Shown piece after piece: positions 1-6,036 of a stretch of DNA of 7,993 nt. Under the pieces are notes generated by a model that did not search any database, had not been told where the DNA came from, and saw only the letters and a list, made by a program, of their open reading frames with translations. Positions within the stretch are counted from its first letter, which is position 1, and the number at the start of each line of letters is the position of its first letter. The position numbers were made by a program, and so were the translations under genes. The stretch spans positions 1 to 7,993 of the forward strand of contig CAMTJK010000153.1 in assembly GCA_947072805.1 (NCBI GenBank), written 5' to 3'. This DNA comes from an uncultured Prevotella sp. (GTDB lineage: Bacteria; Bacteroidota; Bacteroidia; Bacteroidales; Bacteroidaceae).

Positions 1-2
1 TG

Positions 3-221
3 TTACTTTATACTGCGTGAAATAGGTTGTTGTTTGTCCATTTTCATCGCCATGAAATCTGCATACATATTGTTTTTGCAAGCGACTTCAAAATACGTTT
101 CAACATAAGCAGAGCCTGTCAAATGGTTGTGCAAGTCACCACCTTTAGGCATTTCTGCAAAGAACTTCCTCAGCTCAGCCAAGTTGTTCTTGATTGAGTC
201 ATAAATCTCTTTTTTCGTCAT
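3..221 (-). CDS. Adenosine deaminase family protein, N-terminal part, apparently frameshifted
   Basis: The ATG at 221 opens a 72-codon frame. Residues 24-39 (MPKGGDLHNHLTGSAY) are the N-terminal signature of the adenosine/AMP deaminase metallohydrolase family; H31 and H33 form the HxH pair that binds the catalytic zinc. The family hydrolyses adenosine-type substrates to inosine plus ammonia and usually runs to 330-500 residues, so 72 is far too short. The frame stops with TAA at 3-5. From about 48 to the window edge, a neighbouring minus-strand frame reads DENGQTTTYFTQYKVT with no stop, which looks far more like protein than the MKMDKQQPISRSIK of the annotated frame. The simplest explanation is one missing base (or two extra) near 46-51. 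This could be a true pseudogene or a sequence error. The rest of the gene is off the window, so which family branch it belongs to and whether it works cannot be judged. There is no clear Shine-Dalgarno sequence, as expected for Bacteroidota. Confidence 0.72.
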   Translation of the reverse strand: MTKKEIYDSIKNNLAELRKFFAEMPKGGDLHNHLTGSAYVETYFEVACKNNMYADFMAMKMDKQQPISRSIK

Positions 222-227
222 TGTCTA

Positions 228-503
228 TTATTTTAATGTATTAGTGTTTTTGAAACAGTACAAACGCACAAAGCCTTCCGCCCGTGCCATTGTCTGACAC
301 CTGCGGAAGGCTTTGTATCTATATGGGGGTGTAAGTGTTACGGCAAAGCCTTTACCCCCCACGAAATTCTTAAAACACAGGAAGCTGACCTTGGGACCAC
401 TTCCGTCGCGACTCGGTATAACGTTCAAGCAAAGCCAGACTATTCTGCTCTCGCTGTTCCGTCGGTTGCGGTCGGTCTTTGTTGTACGTTCCATCGTCTT
501 CAT
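228..503 (-). CDS. Doubtful small ORF over an inverted-repeat region
   Basis: A 91-codon minus-strand frame starts at the ATG at 501-503; a TTG two codons upstream would also be possible. It begins hydrophilic and Arg/Asn-rich (MKTMERTTKTDRNRRNSESR), then turns mixed and aromatic. It has no signal peptide, membrane segment or domain that I recognise. Much of its second half is encoded by the inverted repeats at 268-352, which give the look-alike peptide pieces KGFA, YKAFR and AEGFV. The frame may therefore be a by-product of a DNA or RNA structural element. It ends only six bases before the deaminase-type start at 221, so it could also be a short upstream gene or leader. A weak promoter match lies 145 bp upstream of its start. 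I do not recognise the product. Confidence 0.22.
   Translation of the reverse strand: MKTMERTTKTDRNRRNSESRIVWLCLNVIPSRDGSGPKVSFLCFKNFVGGKGFAVTLTPPYRYKAFRRCQTMARAEGFVRLYCFKNTNTLK
268..316 (-). repeat. 14-bp perfect inverted repeat, stem-loop upstream of the deaminase-type gene
   Basis: Positions 268-281 (ACAAAGCCTTCCGC) and 303-316 (GCGGAAGGCTTTGT) are perfect reverse complements separated by 21 nt, giving a strong 14-bp stem in RNA from either strand. No U-run follows on the minus strand, so it is not a standard intrinsic terminator. It sits 47-95 nt before the deaminase-type ATG. A further copy of the arm core, CAAAGCCTT at 344-352, could pair instead with 307-315, so two alternative stems are possible. 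Confidence 0.7.
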
Positions 504-595
504 ATACAATTATTTATAATGTGGCTCATCACCCGGTTGCGAGCGAATATACCAAGTTGTGCTGCAAAGCAAATACAAATCGAGAGCATAACTTG

Positions 596-672
596 CCAAG
601 CTTGTTTGAGCAATTATGCCGAAATATCGTGCCAACGAGTGCAGAGCCAAACTTATTTGAATACTATGCCGA
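596..672. repeat. Degenerate direct repeat, two units about 51 bp apart
   Basis: The stretch at 596-622 (starting CCAAGCTTGTTTGAG, ending TATGCCGA) recurs imperfectly at 647-672 (starting CCAAACTTATTTGAA, ending TATGCCGA), with about 21 of 27 aligned positions matching by eye. The text just upstream (551-595) has a similar flavour but does not align cleanly. The second unit contains the weak promoter match at 648-655. The pattern could be a dispersed non-coding repeat, but copy number elsewhere cannot be seen here. Confidence 0.4.
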
Positions 673-678
673 GTGCAA
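648..678 (-). promoter_or_regulatory. Weak Bacteroidota-type promoter match
   Basis: On the minus strand, TAAGTTTG (655-648) fits the -7 consensus TAnnTTTG. A TTG (678-676) lies 20 nt upstream, the expected spacing for the -33 element. It would transcribe toward the ORF at 228-503 and the deaminase-type gene. It falls inside the degenerate repeat, and similar 8-mers arise by chance in AT-rich DNA (another, without good spacing, is at 716-723). Confidence 0.33.
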
Positions 679-830
679 CCGATATTCAACGAAGTTAAAT
701 GCAGCTTTGCGTATGCAAAATTACATATTTTCTCTCATACAAGCATCAAAATGGAAAATCTTTCGTTTTTGTTTTAACGTTTGGAGCCGTTTTCCGAAAA
801 TATTTCGTCACTTGCGCAGCTTTTCACTAT

Positions 831-1010
831 AAAAGGCAGACTTCACAGCCTGCCTCTAATATCACGGCGCTTCAAGATATGAGAACAAGACATCCTTATG
901 CTCCTTTCCAATACAGGAAGCGCCTCAAACTAAACAAATACTTTATGAATTTCCCACTTCTTCAGCATTATTATTCATTAATCATCTTATCTTCAAATTA
1001 TTCATAAACA
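831..1010 (-). ncRNA. Candidate structured small RNA of about 180 nt
   Basis: A promoter match at 1047-1017 predicts transcription starting near 1010 and running leftward. A terminator-like hairpin sits at 855-834. Between them lies a perfect 8-bp inverted repeat, GGCGCTTC (924-917) with GAAGCGCC (873-866), enclosing a 43-nt loop. The only minus-strand reading frames inside are trivial (for example the 11-codon MNNNAEEVGNS and the 12-codon MLKKWEIHKVFV), without a clear ribosome site. Promoter, structure and terminator occurring in order on one strand argue for a non-coding RNA. I do not recognise it as tmRNA, 6S, RNase P or SRP RNA. Alternatively it is the structured 3' untranslated tail of the operon. 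Exact ends are guesses. Confidence 0.42.
834..855 (-). terminator. Rho-independent terminator-like hairpin with GUGA tetraloop
   Basis: Read on the minus strand, AGGCAGGCT, loop GTGA, AGTCTGCCT forms a 9-bp stem (one G-U pair) capped by a GNRA-type tetraloop. A short run of four T follows (834-831, its first T being the last stem base). The other strand shows no T-run, so termination is expected only leftward. It could end the candidate small RNA, the five-gene operon, or both; no better terminator is visible just after the last operon gene. The short U tract is its weak point. Confidence 0.6.
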
Positions 1011-1016
1011 CGTGTG

Positions 1017-1047
1017 CAAAGGTAAAATGTTTTTTATTACATTGCAA
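1017..1047 (-). promoter_or_regulatory. Bacteroidota-type promoter
   Basis: On the minus strand TTG (1047-1045), a 20-nt spacer and TACCTTTG (1024-1017) match the primary Bacteroidota sigma consensus of a -33 TTTG-like box and -7 TAnnTTTG, at ideal spacing. It begins about 20 bp after the stop codon of the mini-AbgT gene and reads into the candidate small RNA. The full TTTG is reduced to TTG at -33. Confidence 0.5.
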
Positions 1048-1065
1048 TACCTAAATGTTGGGGTT

Positions 1066-1665
1066 TCAACCGAAGACAAACTTGATGGAATAATATAGTT
1101 GAGTTAGCAGGATATAGTACAAATAAAGCGGAGCTGAAGCAGCAATACCTGCATATAATGACCTGTAAACATCGGTGACACTACGAAATCTGCCCGAAAC
1201 AATGGCATAGACGACAGATATAATACATACGCCAAACGATATGACCGGAACCAGAGATGCACTGAATGGCGATGGGAAAAGGGTACCGGAAGCGCTCATG
1301 AGCAACGCATGGGGCATGAATGCAAGAGCAAGGATAAGTGCTACATAACCAGCAGAAAGCCAAAAGACAAACGTACGGGCTATGCGCTGACGGTACATCA
1401 GGTTGTTACGAGACCGGAAGATGGCAGAGATGCCACTCTCACTCGCACAGCCATAAGCAACTGAAAGCAACAGAAGCCACGCCACAATGGGCGAACAAAG
1501 CATGTCGTTGAATCTGCCAAGAAACCAGCGTACACCCTCACTGCCAAGCATGCTGCGCACACCGCTGTCGGGCATGAGCACACTCAACACCCAGGATGCC
1601 GGCACGAGAACTATCTCCATGATACCAAGTGCCAAAGCTACATAGGCTTGAAGACTATTCTTCAT
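1066..1665 (-). CDS. Small AbgT-like membrane protein lacking the substrate-binding hairpins
   Basis: This 199-residue protein has five to six hydrophobic segments (roughly 9-31, 57-73, 99-121, 134-157, 169-191). By recall it resembles two separated blocks of AbgT-family transporters (p-aminobenzoyl-glutamate/MtrF type, about 500 residues). Residues 37-78 (RSMLGSEGVRWFLG ... ASESGI) resemble the first AbgT block ending 'GIGVAEKSG'. Residues 93-198 (QRIARTFVFW ... SGTLFPSPFSASLVP ... YAIVSGRFRSVTDV) resemble the block 'SPfmksIVPi..yGiatGtikndkDv' and the following helix. The intervening region and the C-terminal third, which carry the two re-entrant hairpins for substrate, are absent. The gene is not simply cut at its 3' end: it has its own ATG and stop and overlaps the response regulator by 11 bp, suggesting coupled translation. 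Transport looks unlikely; a partner of the adjacent sensor kinase is possible but unproven. The AbgT assignment is moderate. Confidence 0.65.
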   Translation of the reverse strand: MKNSLQAYVALALGIMEIVLVPASWVLSVLMPDSGVRSMLGSEGVRWFLGRFNDMLCSPIVAWLLLLSVAYGCASESGISAIFRSRNNLMYRQRIARTFVFWLSAGYVALILALAFMPHALLMSASGTLFPSPFSASLVPVISFGVCIISVVYAIVSGRFRSVTDVYRSLYAGIAASAPLYLYYILLTQLYYSIKFVFG

Positions 1666-2386
1666 CAGGCTCTAGATTGTCTATATCAAGAATGTGCAGT
1701 TCGAAAGCACGCACTACAAGACGCGTTGCATTTATATTCATGCCTCCATTACCGTCGGGGAAAAGCTTCTGTATGAGTTCGTTCTGCCGTTTTTCAAGAC
1801 TCTTCACCCCAAAGGGCATACCACGCAGGTTGGTTATCTGTTCTTTTGTGTATCCAAGAGCAAGGTGACGGAGAAATCGCTCGTCATAATCGTCTATTTC
1901 GTAATTGATAAACGCCTCCTGTCTGGACAACTGGACATTGACGGCGTGCTTGAACCTATCTACGATTTTTTCAAGTATAGGTTGGTTGAAAACCATGCGT
2001 TTGCCTTCCATTACACTGCGCACATCACCACGTGTAAGCAATTCGCCGCTCTTAAGGATTATGCCGTCTGCACCGGCATCGAGAACGTCTACCCACAACT
2101 TCTCATTGAGAATTTCACCGGTAAAAATAAGAACCCTTATGGTCGGATATGCAGCTTTGGTTTGTCTGCAAATCTCTACACCGACTGTTGTAGAACCGCC
2201 AAGACCCAAGTCGAGCAGCACAAGGTCCGGACGTTCCTGTTTAATCAGCCGCCAATAAGCCTGTTCGCTGTCGGCTGTTCCTATTATTTCAGCTTCCGGA
2301 ATGTCATTTCGTATAATGCCTTCTGTACCTTTAAGCTCCAATGGCACATCTTCCACTATTATTATTTTAAATTTCTCCATAGTCAT
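1655..2386 (-). CDS. Two-component response regulator, REC plus NarL/LuxR-type HTH
   Basis: This 243-residue cytoplasmic regulator starts with a receiver domain (about 6-125). It has the acidic pair E12/D13, phospho-acceptor D59 in LVLLDLGLGG, the switch threonine T89 in LIFTGE and the conserved lysine K112 in GIILKSG, so the phosphorylation site is intact. The C-terminal part (about 168-233) contains DERFLRHLALGYTKEQITNL and VKSLEKRQNELIQKLF, which fit a NarL/LuxR helix-turn-helix, so it should bind DNA after phosphorylation. The ATG at 2386 overlaps the kinase stop as ATGA, which makes the upstream kinase the obvious partner; an in-frame ATG two codons later is an alternative start. The 3' end overlaps the mini-AbgT gene. 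Target genes cannot be read from the sequence; its own operon with kdgK and kdgA is a reasonable guess. Confidence 0.92.
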   Translation of the reverse strand: MTMEKFKIIIVEDVPLELKGTEGIIRNDIPEAEIIGTADSEQAYWRLIKQERPDLVLLDLGLGGSTTVGVEICRQTKAAYPTIRVLIFTGEILNEKLWVDVLDAGADGIILKSGELLTRGDVRSVMEGKRMVFNQPILEKIVDRFKHAVNVQLSRQEAFINYEIDDYDERFLRHLALGYTKEQITNLRGMPFGVKSLEKRQNELIQKLFPDGNGGMNINATRLVVRAFELHILDIDNLEPDEE

Positions 2387-5300
2387 TCGGGGTTATTATA
2401 GTTGTTTTTTTCATCTTCATTATTACGTCCTCCACATAATACGCCATCTTCAGAATGGTCAGCGGTAGTTCCTTGTATATCAGGTGGCGATAAAACCGTT
2501 TTCTTACGTGCTGTCGTTACAGGCATTATGATGCTTATCTCAATCACATTGTTATTCATCTCTGCCATTATACCGCAACCTCGACGGTTGGTATGCTCCG
2601 AATGGTCACGCACAATCTGCCTGCACAGCAGGAACGGAATGTTACCTACTGCCGGATTGAAAAGATTGTGAGCCTCATCGGCTGTGAGCTTTAACGACGG
2701 CATGGATATGACAATCCGCAAATAATTGTCGTCAATCTGTTTAACCTCATATTTCTCAAGACTACAACCGCCATTGTGTTCTATGATTTCAAACATATAA
2801 AGCAACATGTTCCGGTCTGCCCAAATATACAAATCCTTGGGTGCAGAAGCAAGCACAGAGCATAAGGCAATAGGTTCCACGTGTATTTTCATTCTGTCAG
2901 TCTGAAGCATTGCCTGTTCACTTAGAATGGAATATATGTCTCTATAGTATGCTACCAGCTCACTTATGGCGGAGAGATTATCATCTGCACCACCAACCAA
3001 CTGGGCTATACGATTGGGATAATACATTGTTTCGTGCTTCAACGACGACAAGCAGTTGTCGAGAACCGAATTGCTTATGTACAGATTGTTATCTTCAAGT
3101 TCTGCCCTCCTGCATTCATCCTCGGCTATTTCTATATCCACAAACTGTCGGTGATGCAGAGCAACAGCGTCCTGCAAAGCCTGTATGATATGTTCAACAA
3201 CATTGTGCAGATCAGAAGGATATTGTTCATTGGTGAAGGGCATTATGCGGCGTAGCTTTTCGTCCGGTGTATCTTCACTCAAAAGGATATCATTGATGGC
3301 ATTAATGCGTTCAACACAAAATCTGAAATAAAGACGGTGACGATAGTAAAGGAGATAGTATGCCGGCGGTATGGATACAAGAAGTAAGACAAGCAGAATG
3401 ACGGCAATAGTCTTATTGGTCTGTGATTCCTGCATCGTGCGACAATAGTCTGCAAGCGTGTTGTCTGCCGACATTTCCTTGAAGAGCTGTGTGTATACCT
3501 TATTATTATATGAGTATAATCTCCATTCATGCAATGCAAGTGCAGCAACGGCACTCTCATTGCGAATATCGAGGATGATATTGTAATTTGTTGTGATACT
3601 GTCGTGGAACCATTCCACTTCAGGAGGTGTAACAGACATATTGCCTTCTGCAAGCATCAGGGTTTTCCCTTTGGGATTCTGTTCTACATAATGCAGATTG
3701 AGATACTTCCTGCATGAATCGGCAAACATGAGTGTACTTTCATACATGCCTGCAATGTTTGAGAAGTAAGCACTGTCGGCGTATGCTTTTGCCTTACCAA
3801 GATAGGTTTCGGCAATGGGGCGGAGAAGATTCTCTTCTCCGTTACGGAAAGATTGGGCTGCAGTTGAAGCGGTCCAAACTGTATTGAACAACATAGCCGC
3901 CACCATCAATATTCGTGCAACACCTTTAGGCAAACGGAAAAAGAATCGGCTGCCCCTACCCTCCTCGCTTTCCGCAGAGATCATACACACACTAAAAATA
4001 CGGCTGATCTTTCTGTACTTCTCAATTATTCCACGACAATTCATGAGCCCGAAGCCATGCCCGTTGTATATCTTGTGCTCGAATATATTGTTCAGTTCAT
4101 CCGATGTCATGCCCTTTCCCGTATCGGCAACAGATATTTCCACATAGTCATCGGTTTGTTCTGCATCAATGGTTACGGTTCCACCGTGTGAAGTAAACTT
4201 CCTGGCATTGTCAGCAAGAGTATTAATCATAAACAAGGTGAGAACCTTGTCTGCCTTGACTACAGCATCCGTTTCCTTGACAATAAGCTTTACACCATTC
4301 ATGCGGAAACTGCTTCTTCCTTTTGCCACAATAGAAAAAAGTGTATTTAGCGGGAAGCTTCCTATATGCAAGTCGATGTTTCCCTGACGCATCTGAATCC
4401 AATGCGTAAGCACATCATTGTATTCATTTATTTTGGAAGTAAGTTCTGATATATACTCATAACGTTTCGTCCGTATCTCCTTACTCTCATTGCGTGACGA
4501 AAGCATCGCAACTTCATTTATCATACGGTCTATAAAAGGAATTATGCTATTGACGAGTGACACCTTTGCACGATTTTCAAGACTGCGACGCTCGCCCTGT
4601 CTGATACGTGTAATACTCATGGCATAATTTTCCTTTATCTCTTCCATCCTCTCATTTATCTCGTCTGCGTGCTTTCGTTCTGCATCCTGCCACATTTTTA
4701 ACGGCTTCAGCAATTCGTCTATTGCCGATGCCCGATTTTTCCTGCGGTTCATATTCACGAAAGCCCACAGCATTACCGTAATGGCAATAATAGCCAACAA
4801 CACCGCAGCAATCATCATATTGAGCTGCGATGAGGCTTTTTCAAGAATACCGGCTCGTGATTCAAGATATTTGTCCTGACGTGTCTGCTCCTGCAAATCC
4901 AAGTATAAGTTGCGATTATTGTCGCTCGCGGGCTTATCGTTTATTGCCGAATATGCTATACACAATTGCTCCCTTATACTTGCCACAAGGTCGGGAGCCT
5001 GTTCTATCCTGGGATTTGACAGAGCCTCTTCGAAGTGATACAACGCCGCCTCGTAGTCTCCACAAGCCATAAAGCACGAGGCCAGACTGCGGTGAGCACC
5101 TGCAATCTGATAGATATCGCCGTAATCCTGAAACAAGTTGAGCGCTTGTCCTGCCATCCAGATGGCGGCTTCCTCATGTGAGACACTGTCCGGAAGAATG
5201 AGAGATATAGTTTGCGCGTTGTCTGAAATCAGTCTTTCTCTGTATTCCCGCACACTTAAATGTTCTGACAGAGCTTCGAGAGAATTGGCCATAAAGAATG

Positions 5301-6036
5301 TCAATCCATGTTGTCTGGCAAGATAATAACATTTGATAAGGTAGTCATATTCCTGCTGATTGATATATGCCTGAGTTCCATCCGTTATTATTCCACCGGC
5401 GCCAACATTATAAAGATAGTTCAGATATTGCGCCGTATCATTTTTTATCGGTCCGTTTGCATCAATGGCATCAATAGCATCAATAGACTGCCGTTCCAAC
5501 CCCACATAATAGTAATAAGCGGAATTGGTTATGGCAAATTCTGTTTCTGCATACACAAGACGTCTGCGCATTCTTTCCGGAAGCGTTTCACGTTCTTCAT
5601 TAATACGTGCCAGGCATGTCCTTGCCCTTTCGCAATAATCGTAGAACTCGCGATTGTGAGACATTCGCTGGCACAGTCTCATCAGCATAACATGGCTTAT
5701 GAACTGTTCTACCTGATTATCAGTTGCCGATAGTGCCTCTTCAAGCTGGTGCGATGCCCTTTCATAATCCATACGCGCCATGCTCACAAAAGCCATATTG
5801 TTTAAAGCCTCTGCACGACCGCTGCCATAATGCTCTGCCAGGGCATAGGCTTTGTCGGCAAATACAGCAGTAGAATCAAGATTACGGTATCGATAGGCAT
5901 AGGAAACATCATTCAGCTCGTCCACCCGTTGCCTATCTATTTGTGAACAGGCTGAAAAAAACAAAAGGTTCCAAAGGCAGATAATGATGCCCAAGGAACC
6001 TCTTGTTGTATATTTATTATCCGCGTGCTTTGGCAA
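2383..6036 (-). CDS. Double-module membrane histidine kinase with TPR sensor (DUF5112/DUF5113-like)
   Basis: The 1217 residues read in order as follows. A signal segment (14-29) ends in a lipobox-like LFFSAC (C30). A TPR-like helical sensor spans about 35-400 and TM1 about 407-428. A cytoplasmic coiled coil covers 435-490. The first DHp-like helices (488-570) lack an H-box histidine. An intact HATPase domain follows, with N-box LADNARKF (N610), G1 DTGKGM (D638) and G2 GHGFGL (659-664). TM2 (about 706-727) looks like a second signal sequence. A second periplasmic segment covers 728-873 and TM3 876-898. The second DHp contains LKHETMYYP (H1001), and the last domain is a degenerate ATPase without a G1 box. 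Positive charges after TM1, before TM2 and after TM3 support this topology. The 3' end overlaps the response regulator by 4 bp. No in-frame ATG exists near the start; the choices are TTG at 6036, overlapping kdgA by 20 bp and giving a charged n-region, or TTG at 5994. The Pfam names are from memory. Confidence 0.88.
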   Translation of the reverse strand: MPKHADNKYTTRGSLGIIICLWNLLFFSACSQIDRQRVDELNDVSYAYRYRNLDSTAVFADKAYALAEHYGSGRAEALNNMAFVSMARMDYERASHQLEEALSATDNQVEQFISHVMLMRLCQRMSHNREFYDYCERARTCLARINEERETLPERMRRRLVYAETEFAITNSAYYYYVGLERQSIDAIDAIDANGPIKNDTAQYLNYLYNVGAGGIITDGTQAYINQQEYDYLIKCYYLARQHGLTFFMANSLEALSEHLSVREYRERLISDNAQTISLILPDSVSHEEAAIWMAGQALNLFQDYGDIYQIAGAHRSLASCFMACGDYEAALYHFEEALSNPRIEQAPDLVASIREQLCIAYSAINDKPASDNNRNLYLDLQEQTRQDKYLESRAGILEKASSQLNMMIAAVLLAIIAITVMLWAFVNMNRRKNRASAIDELLKPLKMWQDAERKHADEINERMEEIKENYAMSITRIRQGERRSLENRAKVSLVNSIIPFIDRMINEVAMLSSRNESKEIRTKRYEYISELTSKINEYNDVLTHWIQMRQGNIDLHIGSFPLNTLFSIVAKGRSSFRMNGVKLIVKETDAVVKADKVLTLFMINTLADNARKFTSHGGTVTIDAEQTDDYVEISVADTGKGMTSDELNNIFEHKIYNGHGFGLMNCRGIIEKYRKISRIFSVCMISAESEEGRGSRFFFRLPKGVARILMVAAMLFNTVWTASTAAQSFRNGEENLLRPIAETYLGKAKAYADSAYFSNIAGMYESTLMFADSCRKYLNLHYVEQNPKGKTLMLAEGNMSVTPPEVEWFHDSITTNYNIILDIRNESAVAALALHEWRLYSYNNKVYTQLFKEMSADNTLADYCRTMQESQTNKTIAVILLVLLLVSIPPAYYLLYYRHRLYFRFCVERINAINDILLSEDTPDEKLRRIMPFTNEQYPSDLHNVVEHIIQALQDAVALHHRQFVDIEIAEDECRRAELEDNNLYISNSVLDNCLSSLKHETMYYPNRIAQLVGGADDNLSAISELVAYYRDIYSILSEQAMLQTDRMKIHVEPIALCSVLASAPKDLYIWADRNMLLYMFEIIEHNGGCSLEKYEVKQIDDNYLRIVISMPSLKLTADEAHNLFNPAVGNIPFLLCRQIVRDHSEHTNRRGCGIMAEMNNNVIEISIIMPVTTARKKTVLSPPDIQGTTADHSEDGVLCGGRNNEDEKNNYNNPE
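3034..3036 (-). other. Putative phospho-acceptor histidine codon H1001 of the sensor kinase
   Basis: The codon lies in LKHETMYYPNRI, which follows the H-box pattern HExxxxP within a helical stretch (about 985-1040) placed just after TM3, as in DHp domains. It is the only H-box-like histidine in the protein. The ATP-binding domain next to it is degenerate, so phosphate would have to come from the upstream module (600-702) or a partner chain. Confidence 0.55.
5459..5485. repeat. Three tandem copies of a 9-bp unit inside the kinase gene
   Basis: GCATCAATG, GCATCAATA and GCATCAATA run head to tail and encode Ile-Asp-Ala three times on the minus strand (residues about 185-193, in the TPR sensor). 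Because the unit is 9 bp, gain or loss of copies keeps the frame and would only change the length of a loop between helices. Confidence 0.75.

Larger units (their letters stand above)
222..1065. other. 844-bp intergenic region without a convincing protein gene
   Basis: This stretch separates the five-gene operon from the deaminase-type gene. Reading from right to left it holds a candidate promoter (1017-1047), an inverted-repeat-bearing segment ending in a terminator-like hairpin (834-1010), a second weaker promoter match (648-678), a degenerate repeat (596-672), a doubtful small ORF (228-503) and nested inverted repeats (268-352). The plus-strand open frames here have unlikely compositions and no recognisable motif. 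I see no tRNA, rRNA, CRISPR array or insertion-sequence ends. Confidence 0.6.

Noticed and set aside
716..723. TAATTTTG on the minus strand as another promoter
   Set aside because: The nearest TTG-type upstream elements lie 16 or 23 nt away, outside the usual 19-21 nt spacing.
479..1007. Overlapping plus-strand frames of 117 and 102 codons in the intergenic region
   Set aside because: Their compositions are unlike protein, they show no motif or start signal, and they cross the terminator hairpin and repeats.
1025..1048. AATGT...ACATT inverted repeat after the mini-AbgT gene as the operon terminator
   Set aside because: The stem is only 5 bp and AT-only apart from one pair, with no T-run following. 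The hairpin at 834-855 is a much better candidate.
222..1065. CRISPR array or insertion sequence in the repeat-bearing gap
   Set aside because: The repeats are few, imperfect or inverted, without regular spacers. There is no transposase reading frame and there are no paired terminal repeats.
1694..2401. 235-codon plus-strand open frame opposite the response regulator
   Set aside because: The minus strand encodes a clear REC-HTH protein with all phosphorylation residues. The plus-strand reading is rich in Phe, Tyr and Cys, has no motif, and is an antisense shadow.
5308..5733. 141-codon plus-strand frame inside the kinase gene
   Set aside because: It is antisense to the TPR-like sensor region, whose minus-strand frame is continuous and well supported. 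No motif was found.
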